Origin: Costus lasius
Taxonomy: Eukaryota; Streptophyta; Magnoliopsida; Zingiberales; Costaceae
Length of the DNA stretch: 64,000 nucleotides
Assembly (NCBI GenBank): GCA_027563935.2
Contig: CM050449.1
Span: 71,824,556 to 71,888,555, forward strand
Direction of reading: 5' to 3'
A program made the translations under genes and the position numbers. The notes beneath the pieces were generated by a model. It made no database searches and had not been told where the DNA came from. It was given only the letters and a program-made list of their open reading frames with translations. Below, piece after piece: positions 48,120-59,008 of this stretch (the first letter of the stretch is position 1; every line of letters begins with the position of its first letter).

Positions 48120-48143
48120 GTGTTGTACCAACTCAGTTGGCAC
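48120..48143 (+). other. Leader hairpin 2 of element C (CCAAC-TCA-GTTGG)
   Basis: Counterpart of 301-324 in A and 21326-21349 in B. Same flanks and loop as hairpin 1 with a changed but still paired central position. Confidence 0.5.
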
Positions 48144-48450
48144 AGTCTGCTGGATTGCCCAGATGAAGGGGAATCGCACGGGTTGGCGATTGGCTGGGAC
48201 GCCTACCAGAAACTAGTGCTTGTACTCTCTGTGCATCTTATCTCGCCTGAGCGGGACGCGGAGACCAAGTATGAAATCTGGATCCCATCTCACTAAAAGA
48301 GTTCTACTCTTTCGGGCTGTTTTGCTGGATTTTTCACGCCTGATAAAATAGTGAGAAAAATAATCTTTCTTAAGTCCTGATCGATTCTTATACATTGATA
48401 CTGACCTTGCTGTTCTTGCATTGTTGTAGATACCTGCAGCAACGAACACC

Positions 48451-51400
48451 ATGAACTTCAATGTGCGATCCCTACTGGAAAGGGAGAAGTTTGCTGGGCC
48501 GAACTTCTCTGACTGGTTTGGACACCTTAAGATCGTTCTTAAGGCAGAGAGGAAACTGTATGTCCTCGAGACGGCGATACCGCCGCAGCCCGCTCCGAAC
48601 GCCGCAAGGGCGGTTCGGGAAGCCTATGAAAAGCACGTCAATGATAGCATTGATGTCGCTTGCCTGATGCTAGCGTCTATGACGCCACCGCTGCAGCGTC
48701 AGCATGAGGATATGTCAGCTACACAGATTATAGCAAACCTCAAGATGCTGTATGCTGCACAGGCGAGGACTGAACGCTATAATTTGACTAAGCTCTTCTT
48801 TCAGAGCAAACTGGCTGAAGGGAGCCCAGTGGGAGCTCACGTGCTCAAGATGATTGGGCACAAGGAGGCTCTGGAGAAACTGGGGCATACCATCAACCAG
48901 GAGCTTGCTGTGGACATTATTCTGCAGTCTCTCCCGCCATCATTCGACGCGTTCATTATTAACTTTAATATGAACAAAATCGATTGTACGCCGGCAGAGC
49001 TGTTGAATATGCTCTTGACTACTGAGGAAACTCTGAAGGGTAAGCCTTCAACCTCTGTCTTGATGGTTCCTTCTAGGAACAAGAAGAAGGGGAAGAAGGG
49101 CAAGGCCCCGGTCAAGAATTACAGCAAGGCTCTGAAGCAGAAGGTAAAGCGGTCCAAGGAATACAGGTGTTTCCACTGTGGCCAGCTGGGTCACTGGAAA
49201 AAGGACTGTAAAGCGCTCCAAGGAGACAAGAGGGGAAGCTTTGCTTCTGGCTCAGGTATATTCGTGACTGAGGTCATGTTTTCTTCTTCTATATCATGGG
49301 TGTTGGACACTGCATGTGGAGTTCACATTTGTTCAAATGTGCAGGAACTCAAGAGAAGAAGGCAGGTGGGACAGCATGAGGTGGACCTACGCGTTGGAAA
49401 CGGGGCACGGGTTGCTGCTGTTGCTGTAGGAGACTACTTCATTTCTTTACCATCTGGAATTGTATTGGAACTAAACAGTTGTTACTTTGTTCCCAGTATA
49501 ACTAAAAATATTATCTCCATTCCTGCTCTTGTCAGGAAGGGATTTTCCTTTGAATGCAATATTTCAAAGTGTATTTTGTCTTTAGATAATATTGTTTATG
49601 CAACTGGTTCAATTAACAATGGGTTATACATGTTGGACATGGAATGTTCGATACAGCAAATTGATATTAAGAAAGCCAAGTATGCTGATGACAGCACCTT
49701 GCTATGGCATAGTCGTTTAGGCCATATTAACGAGAAACGCATTAAGCGGTTGCATCATCATGGACTGCTGGGATCATTCTCCTACAAGGAAATTGATACA
49801 TGCAAGGCTTGTTTAATGGGTAAAATGACGAAGTCACCTTTTCCTCACAAAGGTCAAAGGGCTTCAGGTTTACTTGACCTTATACACAGTGATGTGTGTG
49901 GGCCATTTAGTAAACATGCCAGAGGTGGCTATCAGTACTTCATTACCTTTACTGATGATTTCAGTAGATATGGGTATGTCTATCTGATGAGACATAAGAG
50001 TGAATCTTTTGACAAGTTCAAAGAGTTCAAGAATGAAGTACAAAATCAGCTAGGCCGTAATATCAAAACACTTCGCTCAGATCGAGGTGGTGAATACCTA
50101 AGTCATGCGTTTACTGACTATCTAAAAGAGTGTGGGATTATCTCACAGCTCACTCCACCAGGAACACCGCAATGGAATGGTGTGTCCGAAAGGAGAAATA
50201 GAACATTACTAGATATGGTTCGTTCTATGATGAGTCAGGCTACTCTTCCATACTCCTTTTGGGGTTTTGCACTGGAAACAGCTGCAAAGGTACTAAACCG
50301 AGTGCCATCCAAGGCAGTTTCTAAGACGCCATATGAGTTATGGTATGGGAAACAGCCGAGCTTGACATTTATCAGGATCTGGGGCTGCGAGGCTTATGTC
50401 AAAAAGCTCGCCTCTGGGAAACTAGAGAGCAGATCTGACAAATGTATCTTTGTCGGTTACCCTAAGGAAACTAAGGGTTATTATTTCTTCGATCCCAAGG
50501 AGAACAAGGTTTTTGTTGCTCGGACGGCCATATTTCTTGAGAAGGAGTTTCTTCTGCAAGAGGCCAGTGGGAGAGAAATAAAGCTGGATGAGAGTCCAGA
50601 AGAAGGACAAAGTGACCAAGCACAGTTGGATGAGCCTGAGCCGGTAGAACAGGTTATTGAACGACCTGAGGCTCAGATATCACGGGAACCGCGAAGATCG
50701 GGTAGGATCCGTCGACAGCCTGAGCGCTATGACGGAGTCTACATCATTGATAATGATGAACCCCTTACTTATGCGGATGCGGTCAGTGGACCGGAGTCAG
50801 CGAGATGGCTTGAGGCTATGCGCGCCGAGATGGACTCCATGTCAGATAACCAAGTCTGGGATTTGGTTGATCCGCCTCCGGGAATAATCCCTATAGGCTG
50901 TAAATGGATCTTCAAGAAGAAGATTGACATGGATGGTAACGTGGTTACCTATAAAGGCAGGCTAGTTGCGAAAGGTTTCAAACAAATCTACGGGATAGAT
51001 TATGATGAAACTTTCTCACCTGTTGCCATGTTTAAGTCTATTCGGATTCTTTTTGCGATAGCTGCATATTACGATTATGAGATCTGGCAAATGGATGTGA
51101 AAACAGCTTTCCTTAATGGAAATCTGGATGAGGATGTGTATATGACACAACCTGAGGGTTTCACTAATCCAGCGGATCGTCATAAGATATGCAAGTTAAA
51201 GAAGTCCATTTATGGACTTAAACAAGCATCAAGGAGCTGGAATATTCGTTTTGATGAATCAGTCACTGATTTTGGTTTCATCAAGAACGAGGATGACCCG
51301 TGTGTTTATAAGAGGTTTAGTGGGAGCGTGATTACTTTCCTAGTCCTCTACGTCGATGACATCTTGATCATTGGAAATGACATTCCTGAAATGCATGCTG

Positions 51401-52332
51401 TTAAGGCATGGCTGAGGAAATGTTTCCAGATGAAAGATTTAGGAGAAGCAGCCTATGTGTTAGGTGTGAAGATCTACAGGGATAGATCTAAGAGGCTTCT
51501 CGGGCTGTGCCAGAGTACTTACATCGATAAGGTCCTGGAGAGATTTCATTTAGAGAATTCTAAACGAGGATATCTTCCAGTCAGACATGGTCTGAGTCTT
51601 TCGAAGAGTCAGTGTCCACAAACACAGACTGAGAAAGATGAAATGGACAATACGCCTTATGCTTCGGCTATTGGTTCCATTATGTATGCGATGTTGTGTA
51701 CTCGCCCAGACGTCGCTTACGGGTTAAGCGTGACCAGTCGTTACCAGAGTAATCCAGGTATGGCGCACTGGATTGCAGTCAAGAACGTTTTAAAATATCT
51801 GCGGAGGACCAAAGATATGTTCTTGATATATGGTGGTCAGGAAGAACTCAGTATTGAAGGATATACTGACGCTTCGTTCCAGTCTGACCAGGATGATTTC
51901 CGATCGCAATCAGGCTATGTTTTTAGCTTGAATGGAGGAGCAGTGGTGTGGAAAAGTTTCAAACAGTCAACTGTTGCTGATTCCACAACAGAAGCCGAGT
52001 ATGTTGCAGCCTCGGAAGCATCCAAGGAGGCAGTGTGGATTCGTAAGTTCGTGAGAGAACTTGGTGTCGTTCCTTCGAGTGCAGATCCTTTGGTTATCTT
52101 TTGTGATAACACTGGAGCAATCGCACAAGCAAAGGAACCACGGTCGCACCAGAAGTCCAAGCACATACAGAGACGGTTTCATTTGATCAGGGAGATCATT
52201 GATCGTGGCGAGATCAAAGTATGCAAGGTTCATACAGATGACAATCTGGCAGACCCGCTTACCAAGCCTCTGGCGCAGCAGAAGCATGAGAAGCACTGTA
52301 ATAATATGGGTTTGAGATTTCTCAACCATTAG
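48451..52332 (+). CDS. gag-pol: Element C Gag-Pol polyprotein, 1293 residues
   Basis: One uninterrupted frame makes every protein needed for copia retrotransposition. In order: UBN2-type Gag (about 1-200), a Lys-rich linker, CCHC zinc knuckle C240-C253, aspartic protease with LDTACG (Asp286), GAG-pre-integrase/HHCC (H420, H425, C451, C454), integrase core with D481, D544 and E580 (35 residues between the last two), an RT with YVDD at 967-970, and RNase H with D1140, E1181 and D1219. Integrase before RT defines Ty1/copia. The ATG at 48451 follows AACACC and is the first codon of the homology. No stop or frameshift and nearly identical LTRs make recent or current activity plausible; expression is not shown by sequence. 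Confidence 0.97.
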   Translation: MNFNVRSLLEREKFAGPNFSDWFGHLKIVLKAERKLYVLETAIPPQPAPNAARAVREAYEKHVNDSIDVACLMLASMTPPLQRQHEDMSATQIIANLKMLYAAQARTERYNLTKLFFQSKLAEGSPVGAHVLKMIGHKEALEKLGHTINQELAVDIILQSLPPSFDAFIINFNMNKIDCTPAELLNMLLTTEETLKGKPSTSVLMVPSRNKKKGKKGKAPVKNYSKALKQKVKRSKEYRCFHCGQLGHWKKDCKALQGDKRGSFASGSGIFVTEVMFSSSISWVLDTACGVHICSNVQELKRRRQVGQHEVDLRVGNGARVAAVAVGDYFISLPSGIVLELNSCYFVPSITKNIISIPALVRKGFSFECNISKCILSLDNIVYATGSINNGLYMLDMECSIQQIDIKKAKYADDSTLLWHSRLGHINEKRIKRLHHHGLLGSFSYKEIDTCKACLMGKMTKSPFPHKGQRASGLLDLIHSDVCGPFSKHARGGYQYFITFTDDFSRYGYVYLMRHKSESFDKFKEFKNEVQNQLGRNIKTLRSDRGGEYLSHAFTDYLKECGIISQLTPPGTPQWNGVSERRNRTLLDMVRSMMSQATLPYSFWGFALETAAKVLNRVPSKAVSKTPYELWYGKQPSLTFIRIWGCEAYVKKLASGKLESRSDKCIFVGYPKETKGYYFFDPKENKVFVARTAIFLEKEFLLQEASGREIKLDESPEEGQSDQAQLDEPEPVEQVIERPEAQISREPRRSGRIRRQPERYDGVYIIDNDEPLTYADAVSGPESARWLEAMRAEMDSMSDNQVWDLVDPPPGIIPIGCKWIFKKKIDMDGNVVTYKGRLVAKGFKQIYGIDYDETFSPVAMFKSIRILFAIAAYYDYEIWQMDVKTAFLNGNLDEDVYMTQPEGFTNPADRHKICKLKKSIYGLKQASRSWNIRFDESVTDFGFIKNEDDPCVYKRFSGSVITFLVLYVDDILIIGNDIPEMHAVKAWLRKCFQMKDLGEAAYVLGVKIYRDRSKRLLGLCQSTYIDKVLERFHLENSKRGYLPVRHGLSLSKSQCPQTQTEKDEMDNTPYASAIGSIMYAMLCTRPDVAYGLSVTSRYQSNPGMAHWIAVKNVLKYLRRTKDMFLIYGGQEELSIEGYTDASFQSDQDDFRSQSGYVFSLNGGAVVWKSFKQSTVADSTTEAEYVAASEASKEAVWIRKFVRELGVVPSSADPLVIFCDNTGAIAQAKEPRSHQKSKHIQRRFHLIREIIDRGEIKVCKVHTDDNLADPLTKPLAQQKHEKHCNNMGLRFLNH

Positions 52333-52340
52333 ATTAAGTG

Positions 52341-52352
52341 CAAGTGGGAGAT
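52341..52352 (+). other. Element C polypurine tract
   Basis: CAAGTGGGAGAT lies directly before the 3' LTR, just after the gag-pol stop. Confidence 0.88.
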
Positions 52353-54030
52353 TGTTGGGGTATGCCCTTAAGGCTAATGTTTGAGGCCTGTGGGAATGTA
52401 TCTGTATCATGTAATAAACTCTTAAGTTTATAAAGGCATGGTTGTTATTCAGTTAGCTACATTGTCTGCTGCAATAGTGTTCCTCTGAATAATGTCTCAA
52501 AGCTGTTCAGCTGGGCTGACATGCTATTATGTCCTTAGTCGATATATCTTGGTGAACATGAGACAGCCTTGATATGGTTAAGACTAATATGTGTTCTAAT
52601 CTTATAGGATGCTTCGAGCATGGAATAAGATGTAGACTCATGGGTACATGGGATGTACTGGACAGACCCTACTAGGATGTTCAATTGTTTGTCACAATGT
52701 GAATATTCCTTGATTGCGACAAGTGGCACATTTCCTCTGACTTGAGATCACTTGTGTTTCCTAAATGATGATTGTCATTGTTTTGAGGTAGTTCAATATC
52801 ATTTGAAACATAATGATTATAGACTATCTTGGATGGTGAGCTTGAGTCAGGTTAGGACACTAGTGATAGACATAGGATTGCCGTCTCCTTGTTTAAGGAG
52901 TGTGATGTTCTATAAGGGCCCCCTGGATGAGATGATTGAGAGAGTGTATGGCCATACCCAGGTGACAGTGTTCATCTGATCTAATCATGCTCATCATATT
53001 GGAGTTACAAGCTTGACAGGCTTGTCCAATAAGAACATCAAGTGGCAAAGGAAGTATGCATGCCTAGTGAATTGGATTCACACTTGTGCTGTGGTTTGGG
53101 TGAAGTCTTGGAAGACTCTTTCCTTTATATCGGGAGACAGTGATGTGTTGCTAGATACCCCTCACTGGTCGTGATAACGTGAGTTATCGTTACCGACATT
53201 TAAAGGAAACCCTTAGGGTCGCACAATTTGATGATATGGCTTCTTTAAGTCAGATCGTGTGGACTGAATTGTTTAGTTCAGTTTAAAGGGGTGTTAAGCT
53301 CTGATTGCGAGTGAGATCTGGTCTGATCATGTTTGATTGATTAGGGCTTTAGATCGGTAAGCTTCGATCGAGAGTTATGATGCTAGATCAGTGAGATCTA
53401 GAGCATCAAGAGATCAACGGTGATCTTGAACCTTGTGGTTCAATAAGATCGACCATTGCTTGGGCCGATTTGGTCTTAGACCAAAGTCACTTGAACCAGC
53501 TCATGTAATGAGCGCTTGGTTCAAATAATCGAAGAGAAGGAATTGCGGTTCACTTCATGTGAACGCATAACCGAAGTGAGTAATGGGTTACTATTTTTGG
53601 ATAGCAACGCCCACGTTCATTACAACGTGTTTACTCTATTGGCGATCATCACTCTTGAACGAAGTCTCCTTCCTTCTCGTGTGAAAAAAAAACTCTCTCG
53701 ACGAGGGTAGAGGAACTTCTTCTTCGACAAGCCCAAGGATCTTATCCCCTCCATGCGCAAAGGACCCTTGAAGCTTTGCTAGCACAAAGACGACAAGGAG
53801 AGGCCATTCTTCATCGTGTGTGCGTCGACTAGGGAGAGGATCCCTTTCGCTCCTTGCTTCCAATACTTCATCCATAGATGGCGATGGTATGAATCTTATT
53901 GGCACTCGTAATCGTTTTTCATAGTTGAATATATATCATGCATAATGATCCCTAAAACCCCTATTTCCGCTGCGATGTAACACATGCGCCATTAGGGTTT
54001 TCTCGCTCCCCCTCGAAGGGGACTCCTGCA
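52353..54030 (+). repeat. Element C 3' LTR, 1678 bp
   Basis: Same length as the 5' LTR. The differences seen are at about 45366/52759 (T/C), 45827/53220 (A/G) and 46138/53531 (A/G), all transitions. Confidence 0.96.
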
Positions 54031-54035
54031 GAAGC
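54031..54035 (+). repeat. Right target-site duplication of element C (gaagc)
   Basis: Matches 44955-44959. G's ORF-1-like frame continues after it. Confidence 0.93.
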
Positions 54036-55267
54036 GACCGGTCAGTCCCCACGCTTTGCCATCTCATCAGCTCACTCCCGCCTATCCTGCGGCTGAAGAC
54101 GTTGTCATTCGGTTCCGGGATGCCGCCCATGAGGCCAGATACTCTGCCCTGTCCAGCCGCCGGATCGTCAACACTCGCTACATGGACGCGCCCACCTTGG
54201 CACAGCTGGGGCTTTTCGACGATATCCTCTGGCTCTTCGAGAATGTCGGTTGGGATCGCTTCTTGAATATGGCGTCTCCTACTCATATTAGGCTCACTCT
54301 AGAGATTCTGAGCTCCTTCTCCACCAAGTATTCGGGGTGCGACAACGAGACGTTTCTTATTTGCTTCTGGCTGCACAACATGGAGTATCGTCTCCCTCTA
54401 GACGAGTTTAATGCCATTTACGATTTTTCCCCGAGCGTCGAGCTCCATAAACCAAGTGAAGCCTGGGAGGACGCATTCTAGAGTTCCATTTCCTCAGAGG
54501 GGTGCTATTCTTCCAGAAAAGCCGGAGCTAGTGCAATTTCTAACCCCTGCCTCCGCTATGCACACCGACTGCTGTCCAATACCATCTTTGCGCGCGGAGA
54601 CATTGATTGTATGCTCAGGCATGTTTAGCTGATTTATCTGTGGGCAATGTTGCACCAGTTCCCTCTGAATACGGGATGCCATCTGGCGAAACATTTGGAG
54701 CATGTTGGTCGCACGTCGAAGGGCACTATCGCAGTTGGTGGACTGCTCACACCTCTAGCCCTTCTCCTCGGGCATAACCCATATGGCACGCCTGAAGCCA
54801 CCGGCAGTCGGCGCTTGGACATGGAATGTTGCATAGCCATGAAAATGATACTCCGTAGAGGCGACATCTATCATCTCATCCTCCGTGGCAGCCATCGCAC
54901 CATCCCGCTGCCGAATACCGCGCGCACCACCATTCGCCTTCGAGAAAATTGGAAGCTCGTTGATGACACTGCTGATGACCCCACTCTGTCCACTGACGCC
55001 CCCGCCCCCTTTACATCGGGGCCTGCCCCTCGATCATCTCAGGAGCCCTCCACGCATGAGCTCCTCCAACAACTACTGCAGAACCAACGGACCCAGGGGC
55101 TCCAAATTGAGGTGCTGATGGACAATGTCCAATGTATCTACGACCTCCTTCGCTCTCCTCACGACGAGGAGGACCAGCACATGCACGATGTCACAGATTC
55201 TTCTGAGGATTCCTCTGATGCCTTCGACGATGACGGCCGAGACGCGGGGGATGACCCCTGCGATTAG

Positions 55268-56444
55268 CTTTATGAGCTCCCTATACCTTCCCCCATTTTT
55301 GTACATTGTCTTGTTCTCCTATTTTGGCATCGAGGACGATCCCTTATTTTGCTGTGAGGGGGGGGGGGGTAGTTTTGAACTTATGATTTTTACTATGCTT
55401 TTACCTTTTACATTAGTTAGACAAAAACTTACTTTGTTCAAGAAATCAACTATCTTGCTATGCTGGAAACTTGAATTCTCTGTACTGAATATGTGGATTC
55501 ATGATCTTACGCTTTTCTTGCTTGTTTTCAATCATGAAGTTGATAAGTCAAAATGGTAAGATGTGATGATTTTTGTTCTTCTTGTGAATGATTTACTTGG
55601 ATATGCTTTGACTTTTTGCAACCTTATTTAGATTTATAAAATTCTGCATTTGGGAATTCCAATGGATGAGAATCATAGGGTAACATACTGGAATTTAGTT
55701 GAAGTTTTATTGACTGCGGTATGTTTAGTAACTTCAATGATGTGATTGATTTTGGTTAGCTTGTTCAGTTGGCCTTATTACTTGTGAAGATGACAGATTC
55801 AGTGTTTGAGATACCCTCCTTTCCATGTTTTATTTCATCCTTACTACACAACTAATTTTGTCAAAAAAAAAAGATGGCAGAAAAATATTTAACGAACATG
55901 ACTCCACTGAGCTATAGACCATAAGACGGATATAGACATGAGTCATGTAAACCTAAACTTGTTCTCAACCTACCGAAACATCTAAAGAGGGAAGTTGACA
56001 ACTGTTTAGGTACGTTGCTTACATCACTCGATTAAAGGCCACACAACAAAAAAAAAACAAAAAAAAAAACAAAGATAAAAGAGAGAAATAGAAAGCAACT
56101 ATGTTGTAGATAGGCCACCAAATAACGAGGGGATCTCATGCATTGTACTCTCTTTTCCCAACTGGTAGTATGGCTATTCTTGCAAGGTAAACAAAACTCA
56201 TATACTACGCTATGGTTCTTTGCATCCTACATGATATGAATCTTTAACTTGTTCCAACTGTGGGATCTTTTGACTTGATTCTTGAGGATGAACCAATTAC
56301 TTGGATTTTGAAATATAAATGGGAAATGCTTGAGCTTAGCGTTTTCATCTAAATTCGTTCTCAAGTTGAGTATCTGATTCTTATTACTTGGTTCTATTAT
56401 TTTCATTGCTTGAGGACAAGCAAGGATTTAAGTCTGGGAGATTT
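55268..56444 (+). other. Element G 3' untranslated region and polypurine tract
   Basis: AT-rich and non-coding, with a run of about thirteen G near 55360, A-rich runs near 55864 and 56048-56070, and no recognisable gene. It ends GGATTTAAGTCTGGGAGATT directly before the 3' LTR, a purine-rich tract of the kind seen at this place in Athila elements. Confidence 0.7.
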
Positions 56445-58066
56445 TGATACCTCACATTTATATAGAGTTTTCGAATATATTTTTGCCGGTATTCAGTGGG
56501 AATCGGGGTATTTTTACCTTGTTTGTCCACTTTTTGTGCTTATCTCTCAATTTGCTTTGGAATCTTCACTATTTCCTATTTTCAATGATTTTTAGGTTAA
56601 ATCACCCTATTCTGTCACTTATTTGACGATTCTGAGGTTACCGGGTGATGTAGAAGGCGAAAACAAGTCAGCACACTAAATTTCAGCTTGATCGGAGTCT
56701 TCCATGAGTTTCACAGGTGACCTAGCGATGAAAACCACACCCGTGGAACTCTCTGTGGTCTGTGCAAGCACAAGAAAGTTTCTCCACAGAAACTTCCTCG
56801 GGGCACCCAGCGATGCAAACCTCACCCCGAGGAACTCTCTGCAGGCAGCCAGCTTCGCAAGACAGCTTTTCCACAGAAACTTCCTCGGGGGACCTAGTGA
56901 TGAGAACCTCACCCCGAGGAACTTTCGGTAAGTAGTGCAGTAGTTCTCCACAGTATCTTCCACGGGGCACCCAGTAATCAAAACCGCACCCGCGGAACCT
57001 GCGCAGCTTTCTTTAGCCGCTGTGCGACCCCCCAGCACTAAAAAGGGCATAACTTATTCATTTCTTAACGGATTCGGGTGAAACTAGCACTGTTGGATCC
57101 GTAATTTGAAGAGGCATCTGATGGGATGGATTGCCCAGGTTTTCGACAGAGAGAAATAGGGCAAAAAGGGGAAAAATCAGCAGGCCGCCAGAGGAAGCGG
57201 ATTGCTTGTTTTGGGTGTTGCGGCGACTGGCGATCAGGTAAGGAGGTGACTTGGGAAAGTCGACCAGCATCCTTAGAGGCTTCTATCTAGATCGACAGTG
57301 AAGGAGAAGGGCTACCTTTGAGTTTGGATTCGATTCTAACCCTTTCCCTCTTCTCCTTGATGTACTTTCTTGAAATATCTTTGTGTAAAACCATGATGAT
57401 GATAGCTTAAACTCTTTAGTCGGGGATCAGGGTGTAGCTCTCTCTTAAATTTCTGGATTGTGATAATGAAAAATATTTCTCATATTATATTTTGGCATCT
57501 ATTCGATTCCTTGTAGATTTATATGCATGTTGTTTTGAACTGATCACTCAAATGACATTAGAGTAATGTGTGAAGAACCCACTATTACAGACATTCCTTG
57601 GAGCGATCGTGTAGGGTTTGTAGCGAGAGCTAGGATCCTACATGAGGAATAGGCCACAGTTGCTTGAATCCATTTATGCTATAGTTGCGCGTCGAGAGGC
57701 GGCTACTATACTAGGTGTGGGTTATTTTCACGCACTGAGAAGCGGTGATTACATTCTAGGCATTTTTCTTTAGATCATGAGTAGCAATTATCAGTTATTT
57801 ATCATACATCCTTTAATTTAATTGAGTGGTGAACCCATGATCTCCGATGTCTTTTAATCATTGTCAATCGTCTTTCGTCGTACGTCATTTGAATCCTCCT
57901 AGATTGCTGTTTGTTATTTTACTTCTTTTCTTTTGTTCATAAAACCCTTCCAAACTTGATCGTCTAGATTTTCATCGATAGAATTGTTGATACTCGATTC
58001 TCCATCCCTGTGGGAACGATATTCTTACTGCACAAATATAGCCGTGCGCTTGCGGTGATAGTAACA
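56445..58066 (+). repeat. Element G 3' LTR, 1622 bp
   Basis: Matches 36666-38285 with roughly 4% substitutions by eye. TG...CA ends, followed by gcttt. Confidence 0.92.
56708..57000 (+). repeat. Hairpin array in the element G 3' LTR
   Basis: Copy of the 5' LTR array. Both middle units have the TTCCTCGGG / CCCGAGGAA type of stem intact here. Confidence 0.7.
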
Positions 58067-58071
58067 GCTTT
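58067..58071 (+). repeat. Right target-site duplication of element G (gcttt)
   Basis: Matches 36661-36665. Confidence 0.85.
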
Positions 58072-58128
58072 CGCTGTGTAACTCTGATGTATGTAAAATT
58101 TTAAAAATATCCCCGGGATTTCCCAACA
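58072..58128 (+). repeat. F: family-2 LTR, right end
   Basis: Resumes F's LTR after element G and ends ...GATTTCCCAACA. The sequence that follows is not a PBS but the reversed LTR piece J. Confidence 0.8.
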
Positions 58129-59008
58129 CTAGGGATTTTAAGATTTTTACATACATACAGCGGAAGCAAATCCTCGATACAGGCTAGTCCCAAAAACTTA
58201 GAAGATCAAAGCTTGCGAGGGGGTCGACATGGTGATTAGAGATAGTACCTCAAAGCAATTGATGGAGATATTGATGTAGGCACCCAAGTGTTCACCCTCT
58301 GCTGTCTCGCACATAGCCGGTGCTTGAGTTCTCTTCTACAACGCCTGGTGCTGGCCTTGGGAAGAAGATCCACACCAAGGGGGTATCCTCCAAGATCACT
58401 TGCGCCACCACCAAGAGAGAAGGCACCGAGGAAGAAGGAGGATGGAAGAAACCGCCAAGCCAAAGTGCTTACTTGCACCAAGAAGAGGAAGAAGCAAGGT
58501 GCCCATGGCTTGATTGAAGAAGAGCTCCAAAGATCCCCTAGCTTGCGACCCCTTTGTTGTCCATGCCTCCAAGGATTAGTGTGTTCACAAAGGGTTCGGC
58601 TAGGGCTTGTTTTATAGGAACAAAGGGCGGTTAGGGTTAATTGGAAAGTCTAGGTGATTAGGGCATGATTCACGGAGTTAAATCAATTAATTTTCTTGAT
58701 TGATTCCTTAATTCCATATGTGCATAAGCCTTACCAAAGCAAGCCAATGCCTCATGTGCCTAACATCTTCCTGATGAAGCAAACTTCCCATCCAAGCGCC
58801 AAGACCAAGTCAAGACATGATGGAAATTTTCCTAATGAGGCTTGGGCGCAAGTCCTAATCCAATTAGGACGCTAACTATGTCAATAATCAGCCCCACTTG
58901 TGCCCATCATATCTCAATCAATATATCAAGTCATTAAATCAAATCCTAATCCAAATTAATCACTAGGAAGATACCAATTAAGTCATAGGCGCCAATCCTA
59001 GTCCAACT
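58129..59008 (-). repeat. J: truncated family-2 LTR in reverse orientation
   Basis: Read on the minus strand it follows D's and I's LTR, including the TATAAAA-type box (58610-58616) and the GTTTTTGGGACTAGCCTG block, but lacks the last dozen bases of the LTR end. Its U3 side is cut at 59008 by element H. The small frames inside are LTR sequence, not genes. Confidence 0.8.
58610..58616 (-). promoter_or_regulatory. Probable TATA box in LTR J
   Basis: TATAAAA on the minus strand, in the same setting as in D and I. Confidence 0.35.

Larger units (their letters stand above)
46652..48450 (+). other. Element C untranslated leader, 1.8 kb
   Basis: Non-coding. It contains a 7-bp hairpin (47561-47579) and two TCA-loop hairpins (47911-47934, 48120-48143), all matched in element B. 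In comparable elements the leader carries packaging and dimerisation signals; that role here is inference. Small frames such as 47970-48296 are not supported as genes. Confidence 0.8.
44960..54030 (+). mobile_element. Element C: intact, young copia family-1 retrotransposon
   Basis: A 9071-bp element with 1678-bp LTRs (44960-46637, 52353-54030) that differ at about three positions by eye, an initiator-Met PBS, a 1.8-kb leader, one uninterrupted gag-pol frame, a polypurine tract and a gaagc duplication. The long LTR, long leader and roughly 1300-residue single polyprotein recall the BARE/Angela layout; the lineage assignment is inferred from layout only. It is the reference used to delimit A and B. 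Confidence 0.97.
44821..55267 (+). pseudogene. Element G ORF-1-like gene (ATHILA family), interrupted by element C
   Basis: ATG 44821 opens a Pro/Arg-rich N-terminus that reaches 44959. After C and one copy of its duplication are skipped, the same frame continues from 54036 to TAG at 55265-55267. The two parts total 1371 bases, exactly 457 codons. Residues such as ALSSRRIVNTRYMD, RLPLDEFNAIYDF and RYAHRLLSNTIF resemble the ATHILA ORF-1 family found downstream of pol in such elements. An env-like role is often proposed; the function is unknown. The tail is Asp/Glu-rich. TAG codons at 54479 and about 54627 interrupt it. Confidence 0.8.
36666..58066 (+). mobile_element. Element G: Athila-type Ty3/gypsy retrotransposon, split by element C
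   Basis: LTRs of 1620 and 1622 bp (36666-38285, 56445-58066) are flanked by gcttt. Internally there is an Athila-type PBS, gag, protease-RT-RNase H-integrase, a long spacer, an ORF-1-like gene downstream of pol, and a polypurine tract. The LTRs differ at roughly 4% of sites by eye. Every pol domain is interrupted by stops, so it is dead. Element C (44960-54030) lies in the ORF-1-like gene. Confidence 0.92.

Noticed and set aside
54056..55267. Host gene flanking element C
   Set aside because: It is in frame with 44821-44959, lies between G's pol and 3' LTR, and resembles the ATHILA ORF-1 family.
36666..58066. Plant pararetrovirus or endogenous virus
   Set aside because: Gene order, LTRs, the PBS and the ORF-1-like gene fit an Athila-type retrotransposon. 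No movement protein or viral coat motif was seen.
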